From Dyella_B nitratireducens (GTDB lineage Bacteria > Pseudomonadota > Gammaproteobacteria > Xanthomonadales > Rhodanobacteraceae), in contig NZ_CP064032.1 of NCBI RefSeq assembly GCF_049532905.1, positions 3,162,001 to 3,226,000 of the forward strand: 64,000 nt of DNA, read 5' to 3'. Position numbers and translations under genes: made by a program. The first letter of the stretch is position 1. Each line of letters begins with the position of its first letter. The notes under the pieces were generated by a model that saw only the letters and a list, made by a program, of their open reading frames with translations, ran no database searches and was not told where the DNA came from. Positions 10,519 through 18,741 of the stretch are shown here, one piece after another.

Positions 10519-11403
10519 CTATGCAATTCGCGCTGGCATGACGACACGCGCCACTTCCGCCAGTGCAAACAATCGTGCCGTACGCATCCAGCCGGCGGCA
10601 AGCACGATCAGCTGACCAAGCAACAAAGCCAGCACAAATCCACCCACGCCTACGGCCGTCACATGGATGCGCAGCAAGCCAAACACGGACGCCAGTATCA
10701 GCCCCACTAACGTGACCGCCAAATAGAACAGCAAGGTCTTCACCGGCTGCTTGAACAGCTGCTTGATGCCGCGCCACATCGCACGTGTTGCCGAACGCAG
10801 CGAGGTATCGGCAATGAACGCCGCCCGCGCCGATTCCACGATCGATTGCATCAGCACGAACACGATCAAGAATATCCATTGCGCCACGTGGGCATACCGA
10901 TCTGCCTGCGATTCCAGCACGGCTTGTTCTGCATGCTTATCCGCCAGGTGCGTACCCAACAAGTGCACGCCGATCGCCACGCCGTAGGGAATCAGCGACC
11001 ACAGCAACAAACGGAACATGCGGCCGTATTCCACCAGGCCGCTCTGCAGCAAAGGCCCAAAGCCCAGCACTCGCCCTGCCCGGCCGCTGCCGATCACCAT
11101 GCCGGCCAGAAATGGCGACAGCAACACGCTGCAGACCAATGCAACGACGAAGCCCGTCGCCAGCCATTGCGGGTGATCGAAAAAGCTGGTGACCACGTCG
11201 GTGAACATGATGGCATTGAACTGTTGCGCCCATTCGGCCGAATGTACCGAGGTATCGAGCAACCCGCCCAGCATCTTCCACAGCGGCAAGACGAACAGCG
11301 TGGCGGGAATCAGCATGATCAGCAGCCACAGCAACAACAATCGCCACTGCACGGCAGCGCGCATGCCGGACCACAGCGCCGCAAAGCTTACGGAACGAGA
11401 CAT
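10519..11403 (-). CDS. Uncharacterised integral membrane protein
   Basis: About 294 residues with some six hydrophobic segments (for example LLLLWLLIMLIPATLFVLPL near the N-terminus and AVGVGGFVLALLLGQLIVLAA near the C-terminus). No catalytic or transport motif was recognised. The central SLRSATRAMWRGIKQLFKQP block resembles membrane proteins that associate with export or glycerophosphodiester enzymes, but the resemblance is too weak for a name. The start is taken as ATG at 11403, which has GAGG nine bases upstream. A GTG at 11418 would overlap the M1 peptidase stop (GTGA) but lacks a ribosome binding site. It is almost certainly cotranscribed with that peptidase. Confidence 0.75.
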   Translation of the reverse strand: MSRSVSFAALWSGMRAAVQWRLLLLWLLIMLIPATLFVLPLWKMLGGLLDTSVHSAEWAQQFNAIMFTDVVTSFFDHPQWLATGFVVALVCSVLLSPFLAGMVIGSGRAGRVLGFGPLLQSGLVEYGRMFRLLLWSLIPYGVAIGVHLLGTHLADKHAEQAVLESQADRYAHVAQWIFLIVFVLMQSIVESARAAFIADTSLRSATRAMWRGIKQLFKQPVKTLLFYLAVTLVGLILASVFGLLRIHVTAVGVGGFVLALLLGQLIVLAAGWMRTARLFALAEVARVVMPARIA

Positions 11404-11414
11404 GATGGCGGCCC

Positions 11415-13637
11415 TCACAAGGTTGTCAGCAAGGCGGAGATACTTTGCATCAACGCGGCGGCATCGGCCGTCCAGCGTCGCGATGCGGCACCATCCGGCT
11501 CCGTGGTCTGGCTATTGTTGAGCCGGCCGCGATCCAACAAGTCGTGCTGGTCTGGATCAAGCTCTGCCGATACGACTTTGCTTGGCTTGACGAACTCGAA
11601 GCGTGCCCAGCGTCGGTCATCGTTCCACGTGACGTCCTCGTGCGTACCATCCTCAAAGGTCACGCGCAGCAACTCTGGTGCAGACGCACCATCGCGTGTC
11701 ACCGTCACCGTGCTGTGCCAGGGGAACGGGCCAGGCGCACCCGGTTTGGCGTCCTTGTGCGCCTTTTCCCAGTCACTGCGCTGCTTGTCGATTTGCTTGT
11801 CGAGCTCCTCGGCATCGACTTCGGTCTGCTTGCCATCCTTCCAGGTCACGCCCGCCTGCGGCTGCACTTCGTAGCTGTCGATGTCGGCCACCTTGTCGTC
11901 GATGAAAGCCGTCCCATAGACGTACTCATTGAAAATGGCATCCACATCCTTGGCATTACCGGAGCTATCGATCAGCGCAGCACGGAAATCCGCAACCGAG
12001 GGATGACGGAAGTGCCAGCGCTGGTAGTAGAGCTTGAAGGCTTTCTCCAATGCCGGCCGGCCAAGGCGCTCCTCGAGATCATGCATGGCCGTGGCCGTGC
12101 GTGAATAAACGGTGCCGTAGCTGGTACCGGAGAGACGATCCCAGCTGTTCTGCGCGAGCGGATCGGCGGGATGGAACAGCGTCGCGGTCGCACGTTCGAA
12201 AGCAAAGCCGCTGATGCGCGGCGTGATGCCCAATGACTTGGTGAAGGGTGTGGCCAGCACCAGGTCCTGCTTGCGCTCACGCAGCATGCGGTTGTCCCAA
12301 TATTCGTTGAGCCCTTCGTCCAGGATCGGCTCCTCGAATTCATTGGACGCGAGAATGCCGTAGAAATAACCGTGGCCGAATTCGTGGATATTCACGAAAT
12401 CGCTGAGCATCTGATACGCCGTATCGGGCTCGACCACTTTATAGCCCTCGGAAGTGAAGAAGGTTGGATACTCCATGCCACCTGCTTCATCCGCGTTATA
12501 GGGCGGAATAACCGCCGTGACCGTTTCATACGGATAAGCGCCCAGCGTGCGCGAGAAATAACCGAGCGCATCGATGGTCGATTTCAGCGTAGGTGCTGCA
12601 CTCGCTTCGTATTCCGCAGGGTAAATCACGCGCACCGCCACTTTCGGGCTGCCTGGCCCTTCATACGTGCCGTCCATCGTCTTGAAGCCTTTAGCGGCCA
12701 CCCATGCAAAATCGTGCACATCCCCTTGCACGAAGTGATAGGTGGTCTTGCCGTTCTTCTGCTCCGGCGTGCCCTGCAGCTTGCCGACCGCACCCACGGT
12801 GTAATCGCTGGGCACCGTCAGATGCACGTCATACAAGCCGAAATCCGCATAGAACTCGCTTTCGAAATGAAACTCGTGCACGTTCCAGCGCACCTCCGTG
12901 GCACCGCGCTCGCCGGGCAACTCAAGCACGCCGATCTTCGGGAACCATTGGCCCACCAGATTGAAATCACCCCACCATCCGGTGCGTTCCACCACGCGCG
13001 GCAGCTGGCTGAGAAAATCGATATCCAGCGCCAGCGTGCCACCCGCCGGCACCGGCTGTGCCAGATCGATGCGCACGACCGTTTCATCCGTCGACGGACC
13101 ACCGTCCGGATGCACGAAGCTCCACGTCACCGGCGTGCCGTTCTGTTGCACGCTCTGCAGGCGAACCCAACCCCACTGGCCTTTCTCCAGCTCCGCATTG
13201 CCGCGCGAGCTGCCGTGTGCGGTAAGCACCTTGCGCTCGGTGAAGAACGTGCTGCCTTCATTCTGGAAAGCATTGAGGTAAAGGTGGAAATAAACGCTAT
13301 GCACCTCGCGATCGCTGCGATTGCGCCACGTCATGTGCTCCGTGCCGGTGACAGCATGCTTGGCAGCATCCAGGTCCGCGTCGATGGTGTAGCTGACCAC
13401 GCGATCGGATAGCGTCGGTTCGTTGCCGGTGCGCTCGCCGCCCCATGCATTCGGTGCACTCTGCGTGGTGATGATGGTGTCGTGCGCAGGCGCAAACGGA
13501 ATTTCTTGTGCCGTCGCCGCCGATGCTGCGCTGGTCTGTGGCGCGACGGGTGCCGTGGTCTGCGCCATCGCCTGGCACGACCACAGCATGACGCAAGCCG
13601 CGAGCCATCGCCCGCTACTGCCCATTGCAAAGCTCAT
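11415..13637 (-). CDS. M1-family zinc metallopeptidase, exported
   Basis: A 740-residue gluzincin aminopeptidase. Residues 1-25 are a signal peptide (cleavage after QAMA), so it acts in the periplasm. The zinc site is H418-EFG-H422 plus E441 in LDEGLNEYW, matching the M1 rule HExxH-x18-E. The exopeptidase motif is atypical: AGGMEYPTFF stands where classical M1 enzymes have GxMEN. The N-terminal part (about 75-330) is the beta-rich M1 saddle, and the C-terminal 130 residues are a low-similarity extension. Upstream spacing is good (GGGGAG seven bases before ATG). The downstream membrane-protein gene follows immediately. The substrate is unknown. Confidence 0.9.
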   Translation of the reverse strand: MSFAMGSSGRWLAACVMLWSCQAMAQTTAPVAPQTSAASAATAQEIPFAPAHDTIITTQSAPNAWGGERTGNEPTLSDRVVSYTIDADLDAAKHAVTGTEHMTWRNRSDREVHSVYFHLYLNAFQNEGSTFFTERKVLTAHGSSRGNAELEKGQWGWVRLQSVQQNGTPVTWSFVHPDGGPSTDETVVRIDLAQPVPAGGTLALDIDFLSQLPRVVERTGWWGDFNLVGQWFPKIGVLELPGERGATEVRWNVHEFHFESEFYADFGLYDVHLTVPSDYTVGAVGKLQGTPEQKNGKTTYHFVQGDVHDFAWVAAKGFKTMDGTYEGPGSPKVAVRVIYPAEYEASAAPTLKSTIDALGYFSRTLGAYPYETVTAVIPPYNADEAGGMEYPTFFTSEGYKVVEPDTAYQMLSDFVNIHEFGHGYFYGILASNEFEEPILDEGLNEYWDNRMLRERKQDLVLATPFTKSLGITPRISGFAFERATATLFHPADPLAQNSWDRLSGTSYGTVYSRTATAMHDLEERLGRPALEKAFKLYYQRWHFRHPSVADFRAALIDSSGNAKDVDAIFNEYVYGTAFIDDKVADIDSYEVQPQAGVTWKDGKQTEVDAEELDKQIDKQRSDWEKAHKDAKPGAPGPFPWHSTVTVTRDGASAPELLRVTFEDGTHEDVTWNDDRRWARFEFVKPSKVVSAELDPDQHDLLDRGRLNNSQTTEPDGAASRRWTADAAALMQSISALLTTL

Positions 13638-13713
13638 CGATGGTCTCCCCTACACGTTGAAGAACGAGCGTGCGCCAAACGCGACAACCAAGACATCCGC
13701 CAAACGTCATGGC

Positions 13714-13790
13714 GTAGGTTGGGTTAGCGCAGCGTAACCCAACGTGTTCGATGCGGCTTTGTTGGGTTACGCTGCGCTAACCCAACCTAT
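13714..13790. repeat. REP family 1 inverted pair in a divergent promoter region
   Basis: Copies at 13714-13743 and 13761-13790; the right copy ends CCTAT instead of CCTAC, a decayed foot. The pair lies in the 237-bp gap between the divergent M1 peptidase and response regulator genes. It is therefore between promoters, not at gene ends as most other copies are. Confidence 0.9.
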
Positions 13791-13874
13791 CCAACTGTTC
13801 AGCCAACTCGACCGGAACTCGCTGAAAATCATGGCCATATTGCAACACTCAAGGCCTGCCGGAGCCCTTCGACC

Positions 13875-14549
13875 ATGCGCATCCTGATTGCCGAAGACGA
13901 CCCCTCCATTGCCGCCGGCGTCAGCGCGGCGCTGCGTCAGGGCGGCCATGCGGTCGATCACGTGGTCGACGGGGTGCGTGCAGACGCAGCACTGAAAGAC
14001 ACACCTTATGACCTGCTCGTGCTCGATCTTGGCCTGCCGGGGCTGGATGGCAGCGAAGTATTGCAGCGTGTACGCAAACGCGGCAGCAGCTTGCCGGTGC
14101 TGGTGATCACCGCGCGCGAAGGCCTGCGTGAGCGCGTACGCGTACTGGATCTGGGCGCTGACGATTACCTGGTGAAGCCCTTCGCCCTGGCCGAATTCGA
14201 AGCACGTGTACGCGCCTTGTTGCGGCGCTACACCACCCAGGGTGCGCCGGAAATCACCATCGGCCGCCTGCGCCTGGATCTGCCCGGCCATCGCGCCTGG
14301 GTGGACGACAAGCCGCTGGAACTCACCGCACGCGAATTCGGCCTGCTCGAAGCGCTCGCTGCTCGCCCGGATCGCGTCACCAGCCGCGCGCAACTGATCG
14401 AAGCCTTGTGCAGCTGGGATCAGGAACTCACTGACAACGGTCTGGATATCGCCATCTATCGCCTGCGCCGCAAGCTCACCGATTCCGGCACGCAGGTACG
14501 CACCATCCGTGGACTGGGCTATCTGCTGGAAGAGGTCAAGGAAGCATGA
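13875..14549 (+). CDS. OmpR/PhoB-family response regulator
   Basis: A 224-residue DNA-binding regulator. The receiver domain (1-115) has the acidic pair E7-D8-D9, phospho-acceptor D51 in LVLDLGLPG and K101 in YLVKPF. The winged-helix output domain (about 125-220) ends with the typical TIRGLGYLLE. It is closest in style to QseB/PmrA/TctD regulators. The partner kinase follows 95 bp downstream. That gap is unusual: ATGA at the stop codon opens a frame that terminates before the kinase start (see 14583). Confidence 0.93.
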   Translation: MRILIAEDDPSIAAGVSAALRQGGHAVDHVVDGVRADAALKDTPYDLLVLDLGLPGLDGSEVLQRVRKRGSSLPVLVITAREGLRERVRVLDLGADDYLVKPFALAEFEARVRALLRRYTTQGAPEITIGRLRLDLPGHRAWVDDKPLELTAREFGLLEALAARPDRVTSRAQLIEALCSWDQELTDNGLDIAIYRLRRKLTDSGTQVRTIRGLGYLLEEVKEA

Positions 14550-14582
14550 GCCAGCGCCGGTGGCGCCACCACAGCCCGTCTT

Positions 14583-14643
14583 TCTCACACTCTTCCGTAG
14601 CGAGGGCGAGTAGGCCGGCTGCCGCAGCAGGAGCAGTGTGAGA
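14583..14643. repeat. Imperfect inverted repeat at the regulator-kinase junction
   Basis: Arms 14583-14596 (TCTCACACTCTTCC) and 14630-14643 (GGAGCAGTGTGAGA) pair at 12 of 14 positions, with a 33-base spacer. The element lies between the response regulator stop and the kinase start. The kinase's GGAG ribosome binding site falls inside the right arm, so folding could limit kinase translation. Confidence 0.6.
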
Positions 14644-14644
14644 C

Positions 14645-16030
14645 ATGCGGGCTAGACGCCAAAGCCTGCGCAGGCGCCTGCTGACCACGCTGCTGGTCCC
14701 GCTCACCGCACTGCTGCTGTTGAACAGCTTGATCACCTACCTGGGTGCGCTGATCTACGCCAACCACGTGCACGATGTGAATCTGGTCAACGACACGCTG
14801 ACCCTGGTGCAGCTGATGACCAACAAAAGCCCGGATGGCCAAGTCACGCCGCAAGCCCAGTTCCTGCTGGAATACGAGCCGGAAGGACGCAATTACTTCA
14901 GCGTGTTTAGCGAACATCACGGACTGATCGCCGGCAACCCCGTGCTTAAGCCTCCCCGTGGCTTGTTCGCCGATGGGCATGCACCGCAGCTCTACGACAT
15001 CCAGATCGAAAGACATGCGCTGCGCGCGGCCAGCATCCAGATGGTCAATCCGCGCGAACCGGATGACCAGCTGGAGGTGACCATCGCTGAAACCCTGCAC
15101 GACCGGCACCAGGAAGCGCGGCAAATCTTGCTTCTGAGCATTCCCGCGCAGGCGCTGCTGATTGTTGCGGCATTTCTGCTGGTTTGGTTGGGTGTGAGTA
15201 CGAGCTTGCGCCAGCTCGAACCGCTCACCAATCAGCTGGCCAACCGTGAGCACGGCCTGGCACCTATCGGTGACGCCGACGTGCCGGTGGAAATCCTCCC
15301 GCTTACACGCACCATCGATGGCCTGTTCGCGCGCCTGCGCGGCATGCTCGCCTTGCACGAACGCTTTATCGCCGACGCCGCGCATCAATTACGCACGCCG
15401 TTGGCAGGTTTGAGCGTGCATGCGGAACGCGCACAAGCCAGCTCCGATCCAACCACCATCAAAGATGCACTCAATCACATCCAGCGCCTGATCCTGCGCG
15501 CCAACCGCACCTCAAGCCAACTGCTCGCACTGACGCGTGCGCAAACCGCGGAGCACGAGGCGGGTGATACCGAGCGGCTGGATCTGGCCACGTTGATTCC
15601 CGAACTGGTCGGCCAGCGCGTACACGAAGCGCTGGCCGCCCATATCGACCTGGGCTACGAAGGCCCCGCCGGTCCGCTGCATATCGACGGCGACCGCCAT
15701 CGGCTGCAGGAGCTGCTCGACAACCTGATCGACAACAGTTTGCGCTATGCCGGCCGCGGCAGCGTCATGACCGTATCGCTTGATCGCGAAAACAGACACA
15801 TCTGCCTTGCGGTGGAAGACAACGGCCCCGGTGTGCCGCCCTCATGGATCGAGCGCCTGGGCGAACGCTTCTTCCGCGTACCCGGCAGCGAGGAGCAAGG
15901 CAGCGGACTAGGGCTGGCGATCGTGCAACGGATTGCGGAGTGGCATGAGGCGCGCGTGCGTTATCGCAGCGGCAGCGACGGACGCGGCTTGCGCGTGGAA
16001 ATCATTTTCCCCGCAGCGGACCAAACCTAA
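14645..16030 (+). CDS. TctE/QseC-like sensor histidine kinase
   Basis: A 461-residue inner-membrane kinase. TM1 is at about 12-38 and TM2 at about 160-184, enclosing a periplasmic sensor of the 2CSK_N type. HisKA contains the phospho-acceptor H247 in DAAHQLRTPLAGL. The ATP-binding part shows LLDNLIDNSLRYA (N box), VEDNGPGVP (G1) and GSGLGLAIVQR (G2). Sensors of this family often respond to tricarboxylates, cations or catecholamines, and the ligand here is unknown. The start at 14645 is forced: an in-frame TGA at 14639-14641 separates it from the ATG that overlaps the regulator stop. It phosphorylates the regulator encoded just upstream. Confidence 0.92.
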   Translation: MRARRQSLRRRLLTTLLVPLTALLLLNSLITYLGALIYANHVHDVNLVNDTLTLVQLMTNKSPDGQVTPQAQFLLEYEPEGRNYFSVFSEHHGLIAGNPVLKPPRGLFADGHAPQLYDIQIERHALRAASIQMVNPREPDDQLEVTIAETLHDRHQEARQILLLSIPAQALLIVAAFLLVWLGVSTSLRQLEPLTNQLANREHGLAPIGDADVPVEILPLTRTIDGLFARLRGMLALHERFIADAAHQLRTPLAGLSVHAERAQASSDPTTIKDALNHIQRLILRANRTSSQLLALTRAQTAEHEAGDTERLDLATLIPELVGQRVHEALAAHIDLGYEGPAGPLHIDGDRHRLQELLDNLIDNSLRYAGRGSVMTVSLDRENRHICLAVEDNGPGVPPSWIERLGERFFRVPGSEEQGSGLGLAIVQRIAEWHEARVRYRSGSDGRGLRVEIIFPAADQT

Positions 16031-16054
16031 AAAAAGGCGGCGCTGAGCGCCGCC
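16029..16054 (-). terminator. Strong rho-independent terminator (minus strand)
   Basis: GGCGGCGCT and AGCGCCGCC (16036-16054) form a perfect 9-bp stem. The plus-strand A-run at 16029-16035 becomes a T-run on the minus strand. It serves the aminotransferase gene 16210-17619 and may also slow transcription leaving the kinase gene. The intervening 16055-16209 contains a small ATGCCGC/GCGGCAT palindrome and no gene. Confidence 0.85.
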
Positions 16055-16209
16055 GTGTTTGTCAGCTTCCCCTGCATGGGAACATCGACAAAAACCTGAT
16101 CTTTGTTTTGATGCCGCCATTCCTGCAAAAGCGGCATGACGGCCATAAACATGCTGCGCAGCGAGATTACTCTTCACTCCCCCATCGAAGATGAGCAGGA
16201 GTGAAAGCG

Positions 16210-17619
16210 TCACATCGCCTTCTTCGCCTTCGTGAGCAACTGATCGAGCAGCGCCATGGCCAGATCGATCTCTTCGTAGCTGATGTCCAACGACGGCGCG
16301 AACGTAATCACGTTCTTGTACCAGCCGCCCACGTCCAGCACGAGGCCGATCTTCTTGCCGTTGTGCTCCAGGTCCCCTGCCAGGCCGATGTCGACCATCT
16401 TGTCCAACAGTGCCTTGTTCGGCGTGAAACCGTCGTCAGTGCAGATCTCGGCACGCAGCGCCAGGCCCAAACCGTCCACATCGCCGATTTCCTTGTGGCG
16501 CTTCTGCAGGTCCTTCAGACCTTCGAGGAAATAAGCGCCCTTTTCCGGCACGGTTTTTTCGTAATCCAGCTCGTAGCCCATCTTGATCACTTCCAGGCCC
16601 AGCGACGTGCCGAGCGGGTTGGAATTGAACGTGGAGTGGGTGGAACCAGGCGGGAAGATGGTCGGATTGATCATCTCCTCGCGCGCCCACAAACCGGAGA
16701 GCGGATTCAAACCATTGGTAAGCGCCTTGCCGAATACGATCACGTCTGGCGTCACGCCGAAATGCTCGATCGACCATAGCTTGCCGGTGCGCCAGAAACC
16801 CATCTGGATTTCGTCCACCACCATCAGGATGCCGTATTGATCCAGCACCTTCTTCAGATCCTTGAAGAAATTGCGCGGCGGCACGACGTAGCCGCCGGTG
16901 CCCTGGATGGGCTCCACGTAGAAAGCAGCGTATTCAGCCTGACTGACCTTTGGATCCCACACGCCGTTGTATTCGGTTTCGAACAAGCGCGCGAACTGGC
17001 GCACGCAATGATCGGAATATTCTTCCGGCGTCATGCCTTTCGGGCGACGGAACGGATACGGGAACGGAATGAACATCGCGCGCTCGCCAAAGTGGCCGAA
17101 GCGGCGGCGATAGCGATAGCTGGACGTGATGGATGACGCACCCAGCGTACGGCCATGATAACCACCTTCAAAGGCGAACATCAGGCTTTTGCCGTTCTTG
17201 TAGTTGCGCACGAGCTTGAGCGAGTCTTCCACCGCCTGCGCACCGCCGACGTTGAAGTGCACGCGGCCCTTCAATCCGAATTTTTTCTGCGCATCCACCG
17301 CAATGGTCTTGGCCAACTCAATGCGCGTCTGGTGCAGATACTGGCTGGCGACTTGCGGCAGCACGTCGATCTGGTGCTTCAACGTGTCATTGAGGCGCTT
17401 GTTGCTATAGCCGAAGTTGACCGCCGAATACCACATCTGCAGATCCAGGAACGGCACGCCGGCCGTGTCGTACATGTAACTGCCCTGGCCGTGGCGGAAA
17501 ATCTTCGGCGGATCGACGTAGTGCACGGTATCGCCGAAGGAGCTGTATTGCGCTTCGTCGGCGAGAAGTTCGTCGTCGGGAATGACGTAGGAGGCGGCGT
17601 TGGGATCGTAGGTATTCAT
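16210..17619 (-). CDS. Class III PLP-dependent aminotransferase
   Basis: A 469-residue fold-type I transaminase of the ornithine/GABA/beta-alanine group. PLP contacts are K298 in VIVFGKALTNG (Schiff-base lysine) and D269 in MVVDEIQMG. AFEGGYHGRTLGA is the phosphate-binding region and VEPIQGTGGY the cofactor-sandwich motif. The start is MNTYDPNAAS at 17617-17619. The open frame continues upstream to 17730, but those residues (FQLDSGLRRND) come from a dispersed repeat, not protein. Substrate specificity cannot be assigned. The gene is followed by a strong terminator and has no pathway neighbours. Confidence 0.88.
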   Translation of the reverse strand: MNTYDPNAASYVIPDDELLADEAQYSSFGDTVHYVDPPKIFRHGQGSYMYDTAGVPFLDLQMWYSAVNFGYSNKRLNDTLKHQIDVLPQVASQYLHQTRIELAKTIAVDAQKKFGLKGRVHFNVGGAQAVEDSLKLVRNYKNGKSLMFAFEGGYHGRTLGASSITSSYRYRRRFGHFGERAMFIPFPYPFRRPKGMTPEEYSDHCVRQFARLFETEYNGVWDPKVSQAEYAAFYVEPIQGTGGYVVPPRNFFKDLKKVLDQYGILMVVDEIQMGFWRTGKLWSIEHFGVTPDVIVFGKALTNGLNPLSGLWAREEMINPTIFPPGSTHSTFNSNPLGTSLGLEVIKMGYELDYEKTVPEKGAYFLEGLKDLQKRHKEIGDVDGLGLALRAEICTDDGFTPNKALLDKMVDIGLAGDLEHNGKKIGLVLDVGGWYKNVITFAPSLDISYEEIDLAMALLDQLLTKAKKAM

Positions 17620-17675
17620 GCAAGAGAAAAAGGAATGGATGGAAAGCGGTTCGGCGACATCTGCTCTCGCCTTGT

Positions 17676-17793
17676 CGTCATTCCGGCGAAGGCCGGAATC
17701 CAGTTGAAACACGTTGTCCGAAGGACACAAAACCGGCTTTGAGTGCTTCGCACGGTTTATTGAAACTGGATTCCGGCCTTCGCCGGAATGACG
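17676..17793. repeat. Inverted pair of a 30-bp palindromic repeat
   Basis: Segment 17676-17705 and segment 17764-17793 are perfect reverse complements over 30 bases. Each copy contains its own hairpin (ATTCCGGC...GCCGGAAT). This type of repeat (ATTCCGGCGAAGGCCGGAAT) is dispersed in many proteobacterial genomes. The 58-bp spacer has no ORF. The pair lies upstream of the aminotransferase gene. Confidence 0.88.
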
Positions 17794-17867
17794 GTGCGGA
17801 AAAATCGAACATCACGAAGAAACGAATTTCTACGCTCAAACAGAAAAGAGCACATCGTTCTTCATGA

Positions 17868-18569
17868 TCAAAAATTGGAAACCGCCGGCAATACCCGCGG
17901 CATGTGCTCGGCCAGCAAACTGCCATCCAGCAAACGCGGCAGCAGTTCCAGCGCATCTTCAAAACCGGTGATCGGCACATACGGAATGCCGGAAGCGCGG
18001 CAATGCTCGATCAAGCGGTGTTTGGCGAACACAAAATCCACACGATCAGCCGCGCAGAAATCCGATGCGCCATCGCCGATCAACAACGTCTTGCCGCCGC
18101 CCTCGCGCGCTTGCGCCACGCATGCGCACTTGCAGGTGCCGCTGCGGCAACCTTCGCTCTGGAACGGTGAGGTGAGCTGCCATTGACGCGGCGGGACACC
18201 CGGCGCCAGGTGATTCGCGGCCAGCGGGAGATTATCCAGACCGTAGCGCCCAAGAATGCGGTGGATGGCGTAGTCGAGGCCATCGCTCACGATACGCATC
18301 GGCGTGCCGAGCTCGACCGTGCGCGCCACGAAAGCGGGGAATGCGTGATCGATCCACAAGCCGTCCAGATGGGTATCCAGGTCTTCGCGGCCCACGTCGA
18401 GCAAGGCCACCTGGCCGCTCATGCATTCGCGCGAACCGATGCGGCCAGCACGCCAATCCTGCTCCAACGCTTCCCAGCCAGGGCGGCCGAAACGATCCAG
18501 CAGCGAATCGATCACGTCTTCGACGGAGATGGTTCCGTCGAAATCGCACAGGATGTTCCAAGCAGCCAC
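17868..18569 (-). CDS. HAD-superfamily phosphatase, MtnX/SerB-like
   Basis: A soluble phosphatase of about 233 residues. The nucleophile motif is NILCDFDGTIS (first Asp attacks phosphate), MRIVSDG supplies motif II, and LLIGDGASDFCAA is the metal-binding motif III. An insert with cysteines (GCRSGTCKCAC) matches the family that includes 2-hydroxy-3-keto-5-methylthiopentenyl-1-phosphate phosphatase and phosphoserine phosphatase-like proteins. No methionine-salvage gene is nearby, so the substrate stays open. The start is uncertain: GTG at 18569 has GGGAG nine bases upstream and directly precedes the conserved region. The frame stays open to 18767, where it would overlap the divergent exporter gene. 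Confidence 0.8.
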   Translation of the reverse strand: MAAWNILCDFDGTISVEDVIDSLLDRFGRPGWEALEQDWRAGRIGSRECMSGQVALLDVGREDLDTHLDGLWIDHAFPAFVARTVELGTPMRIVSDGLDYAIHRILGRYGLDNLPLAANHLAPGVPPRQWQLTSPFQSEGCRSGTCKCACVAQAREGGGKTLLIGDGASDFCAADRVDFVFAKHRLIEHCRASGIPYVPITGFEDALELLPRLLDGSLLAEHMPRVLPAVSNF

Positions 18570-18741
18570 TCGCACCCACTCCCACACAAGACAAAGTGCA
18601 TCTTGACGAGCCCCCCCTTTCGGTCTCCTTTCCATCATTTTCCCGTTCCTTGCCTTGTCAACGCCGGCCGGCCTGGCGAAGGACAAGACAGAAACGAAAC
18701 CGACGCGTACAGGAATAAGCCAAATCTTAGGCTGAGCCGGT

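Noticed and set aside
17620..17730. N-terminal extension of the class III aminotransferase
   Set aside because: The added residues are the translation of a dispersed palindromic repeat; the family alignment starts at MNTYDPN.
17676..17793. Insertion sequence
   Set aside because: The inverted repeats enclose only 58 bp without an ORF or a visible target duplication.
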